Made by a program: the position numbers and the translations under genes. Source: Lycorma delicatula (taxonomy: Eukaryota > Arthropoda > Insecta > Hemiptera > Fulgoridae). Taken from it: 64,000 bases of DNA. Location of the stretch: assembly GCF_047948215.1 (NCBI RefSeq), contig NC_134458.1, forward strand, positions 139,236,536 through 139,300,535, written 5' to 3'. Below the pieces are notes generated by a model, which had not been told where the DNA came from, searched no databases, and was given only the letters and a program-made list of their open reading frames with translations. Shown here one piece after another: positions 55,561 through 64,000 of the stretch; position 1 is the first letter of the stretch, and each line of letters starts with the position of its first letter.

Positions 55561-55639
55561 TAAACACATTTTCAGTAGTCGTTTTACAATAGAATATTCT
55601 GATTCAATTTTTATTCTTCACAAGAATTAAATCTCACTA

Positions 55640-56520
55640 CTGCTGTACAAGTCACTATCGCTTACGTATCAATAATCATAAATAGGAGGAAAAAGCATTA
55701 GAACAAATCATAAACAGGATGAACTAATGGAAATATTAAAAAGCAAGAGTAAATTGGAAAAATAGGAAGATTAACTCAATAACTGAATCCGAATTGGAGA
55801 ATAGGGGATGTATAAACTGAACAATTGAGGAAGAGTAAGGCAAAGGTGTTTCTTATTGCAACATTGTTAAATATGTATATTGACAATATGATAAAAAATG
55901 CTCAACAAGAAAATGAAGGGATAGGCATAAGAGGAAGGTAATTTCAGGAGATGAAATACATGATATTCAACAAATGATTTCAAAATGAGAAGAATTTTCA
56001 AGTAATATTGATGATATAAGACAGTACGCTAATGAATGCACTCAAAACAAGGTAGATTAAACAAGTAAAATAGTATAGGAGTTATGTTTATAGAAAATCT
56101 GCAAGAGAATTAAATAAAAATTAGAATAACAACGGCTAACAAAATGTTTTAATAGAAAGAAACAGTTATTATGCAGCAAGATGGGAGTTAAATTTGAGGA
56201 ACCATTTTGTGAGTGTTACTTCTGCATGGATATGAAACAACACTAAAAGAAAGAAATAAAAATGTAAAGGTCCTTGAAATATGGTCATGCAAGTTACAAG
56301 ATTAAATAGACAAAAAAAAAAAAAAAAAAATGAAATAATGTAAAGAATAGAAGCACTGATTAAAACAGTGACAAAGATTAAAAATGGAAAAGGATAAAAG
56401 GAAGTGAGAACTATCAATTCAAAAGTTTAGTTGGAAATGTATGATATATGGAGATGAAAAAAATGTAAAGGACTTGCCACAGGCATATAAACCATATGAT
56501 GATGATATTAACTGATTCAG
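55640..56520 (+). mobile_element. Decayed LINE reverse-transcriptase relic
   Basis: Broken + strand readings include MYIDNMIKNAQQENEGIGIR after a degenerate QGV(C/S) box near 55840, corresponding to RQGCPLSPxLFNxYID. Near 56160-56290 come MGVKFEEPF, YFCMDMKQH and KVLEIWSCKLQD, corresponding to the LLYGxExW and FExWxxRR region. A different LINE family from the two RTE copies. No intact ORF. Confidence 0.5.
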
Positions 56521-59394
56521 CATTTAAAACATTCTATTTTCACAAGACCCTATAACAGAAACTCAAATGCCATATATATGGCATTAGCTGATGATAGGTT
56601 AATGATACTAATAAAACATCATTGATGTTTTTACCACAATTGCTGATATTAAAGAATATATATATATTTAAAATCAATAAACAGATTTATTAACTTTATT
56701 AAAACTGTAAGGAAAAGGTGTATAAAAGTAATAATAAAAAAAACCGTTAAGAATACTGACAAAATTGCATTGTATTTAAAAATCAGGTCATCACCATATT
56801 TCAACCATTCTTACTTAATATATAATATAAACTATTTTTTTTTGTTATTTTAAATTAAAATCTACATTTCTATACAGTAATAATATAACAACAATAATAA
56901 TGACTTAAAAATAATTAAATATTTAATCACCCCCCCCCCGGGATGTATACCAAATTTGTTCAGGTAGCTGAGATCACAATATATATTTATTAATCATACA
57001 TAATACATATATATTATAGAGGAAATAATTGCACATTACATTCTCTCTCAATCATCTGCATTATTGTAAATTATAATTATTAAATGCACTCTATATAAAT
57101 ATTGGAATGATGATGGATAAAATTATGCCTGTTCCTGATAAAAACTGTACTTTCTTATACAAAATGTAAAAAAATGAAAATGATATCAACAAAAATACAC
57201 CAAATTATACATTAAACAAAAAATGAACCAGATACTGGTTGGACAATTAAAAATAATAAACTATAAATGTACAGCAATGTACATATACAAATATATTTCT
57301 AGTATCTAAATTGACACAGACCTTTTTTTCATAATTATATTATCAACAAAATAGGCAATTTAGGTTGAAAAATACTTAGAAAAATTAAACAATAATAATT
57401 ATTAATGTTTGTACTATTTATTATTAGTATTATTTTGACACCGATAAAAAAACAATAAATAGATTTAAAAAAAAATGAATTACAAAATATATGAATACTA
57501 AACAATTTAGTTTACAACACTAAATGCATAATTTTTAATATCAATTTTAAAATTGTTTACACTTGAAACATGTTATAATAATTTGATTCATTTGTTAAGA
57601 TATAGCAATTAATACATGAATTTACAACATTCAAATATTAACTTAACACAGTGAAAATGTATTTTAATTGTAATACTTATCATGAAATTAGCAAAAAACT
57701 TTAAAAAAATATCATTTAGGCAAGAGAAAGAAGAAAAAAGCAAATAAAAAAAAACTGTAGATAAAGTATATTATTAAATTATCATGTAAAAAATGAAAAT
57801 ATAAAAATACATATAAATTAAATATATATTTCATAAATACAATCAATAAATGCTTTTATATAACTTTATGGAAAAATTACTTCAATCACAGTATTTAACA
57901 TACTAAAATGATAAAAAATGTGCCTTTTATACATAAAATAAAATCAATAAGAAAATAAAATTTTTTTACAATGCCAAAAACATGACTATAAAATACATTT
58001 TCAATTTAACTATTTCATGTATATATATTTAAATTATTTTCAGTGAATAATTTTCTAAATATGATCATTATTAATTATACAATCTTTTATTATTGAATGT
58101 TACAATAATTACACGATTCAATAAGACTGAAATTAAATAAATGAAGTTTTTTTACACATGATTTCTGTGATAACCATCAAATGAAAATCACTGTACCTTA
58201 CACATGAACATTTAAAAAAAGCTTCTTTCCATCAAGGATGATGTATTCCCGGCCTGGAAGTGATCATTTAAGAAGATAAATACTTAATTTAAATATACAG
58301 GAACTGAGTACAACAAAAATTTCTTAATGATTATCACCAAAAATAAAATTTTTATATACTTTATTTGATTTTATAAAAATAGGAATTGAAAAAAAAATTA
58401 ATATTATAAATATATATACTCATACAGAGAAGAGAAAATACACTCATTTAAGTAGCACCTGCCCATACAGATCAATAGATTATAAGTAAATTTAGTCAAG
58501 AGATTTCTTCTTTTCTTTTTACTGAAACTAATTTAATAATTTCTCTAAATAATCAAAGCACAATAAATGAATTTTAATGTGAAAGACTAATTTTTAACAT
58601 AAAATTAAAAAGCCTTATCCATTTAATCTTCTAAAAATGTTTATCAAGATAATTGGATTATATAAATATACTTAATATAATAAATCCATTCTCTATATTT
58701 TCTTTTCTTTTAGATCACAAATATATCTACCTATAAGAGCAATTTTTTTTATATTTAACTTTTTTTTTTAAACCAAAACATCTTAAATTTTATTTAAGAT
58801 AGAATGAGTGGTAAGTTTTTTAAATTTCACAATTATAGCAGTGATAAATTTTGTTGTTGAATAAGATTTGAAAATAAATAAGTTATCCAGTTGTACAATT
58901 TGTGATCCAAAAGCCTAATCTTATTACATGAAAAAATATTATAGTTTACAGATAAAGAGAAAGGTGAGATAACAATCTAAACATAAACTAGAAAAAAGTC
59001 TGTTACGAATAAAAATTACAATTTTTAACGAAATCAATCTCATATTATTATTTTAAGCATATTATGATGACCTTTTTCATATGACTTATGGTTAAAATGT
59101 ATATTAAGCTATTTTGCTATTCTTGTGAGCTTATATTAATGAAAGAAAATCTTGCAGCTTGACTAGCACCATGCTCAAATAGCTAGGCAGAATAAAACAA
59201 AAGGAAGACAAAGGGAAAACTTTAATTTTAGATATAAAATGTTTTTTTTTATCTGACATATATAATTGAATATGAAGTGAAAATTAACAAAAACTGAATT
59301 GGGTGATAGAAATTTATAACGCTTAGAATTAGAATTTTATAAAAAAATAAACTATCAAGGATGTAAAGTTATTTTTTTCAATACCATTAATACC
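56521..59394. other. Very AT-rich DNA, no gene seen
   Basis: Contains a run of ten C at about 56930 and otherwise AT-rich low-complexity sequence. It could be an intron or a long 3' UTR of a gene outside the window, but no exon is recognisable. Confidence 0.45.
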
Positions 59395-59545
59395 TCAGAT
59401 GTATTTTTAAAGGGAATGATGAGGTGGATGAAAAAATATCAGACTCTTGCTGGGAATTGAACCCACGACCAGCTGATTTAGAAGACAGCATGATTACATC
59501 AGATTAAATGTGCTTATGTAGGCACCACTAATATACTGATTACTG
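59395..59545 (-). repeat. Possible tRNA-derived SINE fragment
   Basis: The minus strand contains GGTCGTGGGTTCAATTCCCA, an RNA polymerase III B-box with a tRNA T-arm-like stem (GTGGG/CCCAG region). It sits in an otherwise non-coding, less AT-rich patch. The A-box side is degenerate and no cloverleaf can be drawn, so this is not a tRNA gene. Confidence 0.4.
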
Positions 59546-62500
59546 TAGGTGTTTAACACCATGAATGTTTCTCAATCATGTAATGAAATAGTCAAATATT
59601 TATATAAAAAATAGCATGACATTTTCTAAATAGATAGTATTTAGCGTATAAATGATTAATGATCCAAGAAAAAATGAAATGTACTGCTACACTGTATGAA
59701 AAAACAAATAAAAAATGCAGAAGTGTACACACTAGCAAAACAATGAAATTGTTGCAGTTTATTCATATAACGGAAGCTTTAAACCCAGTTCAATGGAAAA
59801 ACAACAGTTCCACTGTATCAATTTAGATATGTACAAATTCTCACATTATGTTCCAATAAGTTTAGTCTTGCCTACTAACTAGTCATATGAAAACATCATC
59901 AGGATGTGCTAGACTTAATGCAAACATACTAATTTAAAATCATTTAATATGGAGGACATCTTTACTGTCTCTTTATATATTTACAATGTACTAAAAAAAA
60001 TTATACACATGCTTAAATTCCAGCATCTTATGAATGTTTACAATGAAAAATATATGCAACTAACATTTTCTCAAAACTTGGAAGGCAATTTCTTTTAAGG
60101 CAGTCTAAGAAAATACCCAGCCTTAAATATATTTTTTTAATAATACAAATTAACTATTTTTTTATTCAATAAAAAAAAATTAATTACTAAATAAGATACA
60201 ACAGTTTATAAAACAAAACTGCCAATATAAGATGAATAACTGAATAATGTTGATAAATTATGCAAATGAAATTAATGCTGGGTCTTTTTTCTTGTTTATC
60301 TATTATAATCAGAACACATTAATTACTGCATTAAAAAGAAAAAAAACTATATATATTTTGTCCTGCCATCCTGTAATTTAAATTACCTTGTTAACCATAA
60401 TTTGAATTTTTTTGTTTGATTAATGATGGATGCATGGTGAAATATCATGTATTAATCTTGATAAAAAAAGTTACACGAAATTTAATAGCCTTTAATATTT
60501 AATTACAGTTTTTGATTCTCTAAATAAAATATAATTCTTTAAAATAAACCTTGTTTGATGTTGTTACAGTAGTTTACAAAGCTGCATTAAATCACACAAG
60601 TTAACTAATAAAAATTAACATTAAACTGAATTTAGAAATATTTGTTTTTTAAATAACCAAAAATATAATCACTAATTTCATTGTAATGAATATGAATATT
60701 ACTTGTAATAAATAAAACCATTATTAATTAATTACACCAAAAAATAATGACATTTTTTAAGATGATAAACTCCAAAAAACAAATCTATATGTTTTGAATT
60801 TTCTACTTACATCATTCTCTGAAATTAAAAAAATGCTGCCAAATAAACAAATATACACTAAATACATTTAATAATAAAAAGTACAACAGATTTTTGTTAA
60901 TATTAAAATAATGACATCATCTGATGTATTTTACATAAAAAGATTGATTGCAGAATCAGAGTTTGAAGTTGTCAAGAATATTATTTAGATGGAAATACTT
61001 TCATTTCTCAATTTGCTTATTTTGATGAATGTACTTCACTATGAAATTACATGAGCCCTTTACAAGTCTCACTTGCTTTAATGAAAGCATCTAATTTGTC
61101 AAATTCAATCGATTATTACAATCTATGACAGTTTCAAATATTGGATTATAGATGTTTGATAAATAATTAAAAAAATTATACCTGATTTCTTTGTCTAGAT
61201 AATCTGATGTTAGTATAGTCATTTAACTCTTCCATTTAAATTTAAAAATTAGTATAAAAAAACCATTTGGTTGACCTGTTATAATAGAGCACATCATAGA
61301 AAGTTACTGCTTTAGCCAATTTACAGTTTACTTAAGAGTGCTCAATTATATATATTCTGTAATATTAATATATAAAATGTAGCTATCAAAATAGATTTTA
61401 TCTAAAAAATGTTATTAAAAATTATTTATTAAACAGTGAAAATGAAATTTTGAATGAAAAATTAATTTCCATAGCAAATAAATGTAACAGATTAAAAGTT
61501 TAAGTAAACCTTTAAAAAGAAATTTAAAAAAATATATTTTTAAATTCTAATTTTGATTTTATTCAAAAACTTTGTTTAAAGAAATTGCTTTCATAGGTAA
61601 AATTAGGATACCAAAACATTATTTTACAAATGAGTATAATCATAAAATTAGGATAATTAAAAAGAAATCAGTAATAATTAGTATATGTGAATGTCAAGAA
61701 AAGTAACAGATGTTTCAAATAAAAACAAAATGGCTAATAACTATAGAACAAAATGTAGAATAGAGATTTTTCTGCTAAAAACAACTTAAGTCCCTTAACT
61801 CAAATGTATCGTGCATGAATTTTCTTAACCATAATTTAATGTAAACTTACAACCAACTGGGCAAAAAAAAAAAAAATGTATATATATTGCTTACATTAAA
61901 AATGTGCACATTTTAAGATAACAAACAGAATGAAAGTAAACCTGGTAGGGTTTGGCTTTCCAATTCACTTAAGGATATTTGGAATAATGTTGTAATTATG
62001 TAAGAATAATAATAATGTTTGTAATTATGTAACACTGTAAGTAAAATTTAGTTACTTATTTTAGTTACAAATTGTAAATATCAATTTTTGATTCATTTTA
62101 TAAAATTTTAATTAGCAAATCTTTATATTTATCTTATTTGAAATGACACCCATGTTTTCCTTTGTCTGGCAAAATACTTAACATGAAAATGAAAAAAAGG
62201 GGAAGGAGTAAAGGGATTAAAAAAATAATTACTAATTAATAAAGTAAAATAAAAAAAAGAAAAGATTATTGGCTGAAAACCAATGACTGAAAATAATTAT
62301 TAATGGAGTAACGAAAACCACAGAATCAGTTATGAGGTCTTGAAACCCAACATTAAAAAATTTTTTGACCATATTTAACATTTTTTTACATATTCTAAAA
62401 TCACAACTGCGAACGTAAATTACACGTCTGATGTAAAAATAAATCTGAACTGTTAATTATAGTAAAGTAAGGTATACTTTTTTTAGCGTATACAATGATA

Positions 62501-64000
62501 GATATGAGATTAGATTAATAAATGTTCAAAAAACTTTTTATTAATTAACTGCCTTCATCAGCGATATTTAACATATTTAAAATTATCACTAGCTTCTCTA
62601 ACACAGTACTATATGTGCTAAAAATTCAGTCATGGTGCATATTAATCACTTACCTCTTTAATCAGTATATAGACTTAGTACAGAAATAAAAATACTTGAA
62701 AAATTATTTATGAATTTAAATATATATTTTTTAAATTTATCTCCCAATCAAAAAAAAAAAAACCTGGTAATGATTTTATTCTAATATAATAGTGAAAGAT
62801 TATTCTTCTATTGTAGAAAATTTTTTTTTTAAAACAAAAAGTTTTTTATTTGATAACGCATTTCAGGTTACTTATGTTGAAGTTATTGTTATAAACATCA
62901 ATTTTAGAGATAAAAGGAATTTTTTAATAATGATTTTATCAAAATTATTCCTGATATAATTTTATCTACAGTGTGTAATACAGAAACAAGTGATATGAAC
63001 CCCTCTGTTGAATTAAGTAAAGTTTGATTAAAATAATTTATAAGACAATAATCAGAAAATTTCTAATTTATAACACATTTTTTAACAACTCTTTATATAA
63101 AGAGTACTTATAAATAAATCAGTTCTATTCTGGTAGTTTGGGCCAATTTAGTATTATAAAAACAACTCTTAAAAGTATAGAAATACTATCGAGATAGCAT
63201 TTCTATCTCAAAGCAGCAATAATCACTTTATGATCACTACAATTGTTGGGAGAAATTCATGTAAAATTTTAACTGAAATTAAAGAACATATTGAAAACTC
63301 ATAGAAATAAAATATAGATATCAGATGGTTCTTTGTATTAATAATAAAATGCATGGAAATTGAATAATGTCTATATTTGTATAAACATTTTTAATCAACA
63401 TTCAGAAGTAATGCACATTAATTAACTAATGAAAAGTTTTTCTATATTATCAATATAAAAAAAATTACACAGAATTTATCTTTTTAAATACATACTTGTA
63501 ATACATATATTTTGATTTTATCCCTGTTAAAAAAAATCTCTAATCTTTTCTCTGAAAAAAAAAATTCACCTAAAACAATAATAAATCACAGAATTATAAT
63601 TTTTTCAGAAAAATGAGGGATACTGAGGAAAAACATGGCTCAGATACATTTGATAATTAAAAATTGGACATTCATTATTTAATTTAAAAAAATTTAATCT
63701 ACTTCACAATGATTAAAACATGTGCAAATGAATATTATGTTCTTAACTAGCAGAAGATAATAAGTTTAGTACAAGATGACTACCAGCAATTTGAACTATT
63801 ATTGACAATTTATGCAAAGAATCCTCCATACGGTACAAAAATTCAGTAAAATGACATTATTACTTATGACTTGAGTTATTAAGGGATAACGAAAATATTA
63901 CTTCACTTCAACTCTCTTTATATTTCTAAAATGAAAGAATTTTAGAAATTGAAACTCCATTCAAAAATTAAACTGAAATTTTTAAGGAGAGTTATAGTTT
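59546..64000. other. Very AT-rich DNA to the window end, no gene seen
   Basis: Poly-A/T runs and short TA repeats throughout. I find no ORF, splice-bounded exon or transposon end that I can support. Confidence 0.45.

Noticed and set aside
53793..56417. Several Phe/Ile/Tyr-rich ORFs of 60-90 residues here and elsewhere (for example 18462-18644, 33532-33801, 56169-56417)
   Set aside because: Composition simply reflects AT-rich DNA; no motifs and no neighbours that would support a gene.
59440..59475. tRNA gene suggested by a B-box-like sequence
   Set aside because: No A-box at the right distance, no acceptor stem and no cloverleaf; treated as a possible SINE fragment.
61040..61105. Minus-strand peptide IEFDKLDAFIKASETCKGLM with a stop, looking like a protein C-terminus
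   Set aside because: Two in-frame stops (TAA TAA) lie directly upstream with no acceptor between, so it cannot be a spliced terminal exon.

Overview
This is eukaryotic DNA from an animal, most likely an insect and plausibly a hemipteran (that last step is inference from the transposon families). It is very AT-rich. Two spliced host genes could be assembled exon by exon, and nearly everything else recognisable is transposable-element DNA in their introns or flanks. No rRNA, tRNA, CRISPR, bacterial or viral genes were seen.

Host genes. A TMEM11 (mitochondrial inner-membrane morphology protein, PMI in flies) orthologue lies on the + strand in three exons, 340-368, 12892-13112 and 16870-17159, encoding 179 residues. 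A DHRS7B (short-chain dehydrogenase/reductase) orthologue lies on the - strand in six exons between 37350 and 18865, encoding 313 residues. All splice sites are GT/AG and all phases join. The two genes converge tail to tail, with about 1.7 kb between stop codons. The same two genes are, from memory, adjacent and convergent in human, so this looks like ancient microsynteny.

1-17.2 kb: TMEM11. Its 12.5-kb first intron is mostly one nested transposon. A long-terminal-inverted-repeat DNA element (about 2422-12544), coding for an uncharacterised transposase-like protein, has been invaded by a full-length RTE-type LINE (3184-6488, 11-bp target duplication) and by a PIF/Harbinger element (8072-10796). 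Intron 2 holds a mariner relic and a dispersed repeat.

17.2-37.4 kb: intergenic tail with a 117-bp tandem duplication, then DHRS7B. Its introns hold a misplaced copy of the gene's own 3' end, LINE remnants, a foldback-like element, a mariner with clean ends (24005-25256), a second RTE LINE copy (26554-29785), a TA/TG microsatellite and a Tc1-like relic (35560-36666).

37.4-50.3 kb: apparently intergenic. A hAT element (40250-43120) has a perfect 8-bp target duplication. It abuts an R1-clade LINE (43132-50242) whose 10-bp target duplication overlaps the hAT one. A mariner with TA duplication (43458-44773) sits inside the LINE 5' UTR.

50.3-64 kb: AT-rich DNA with MITE-like inverted repeats, a mariner relic, a LINE relic and a possible SINE fragment. 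No host exon was recognised.

Most noteworthy: the long-TIR element with its uncharacterised transposase-like family; a canonical -1 frameshift heptamer at the same RT position in both RTE LINE copies; the overlapping hAT and R1 target sites; and the conserved TMEM11/DHRS7B pair. I did not find a convincing new multi-gene system.
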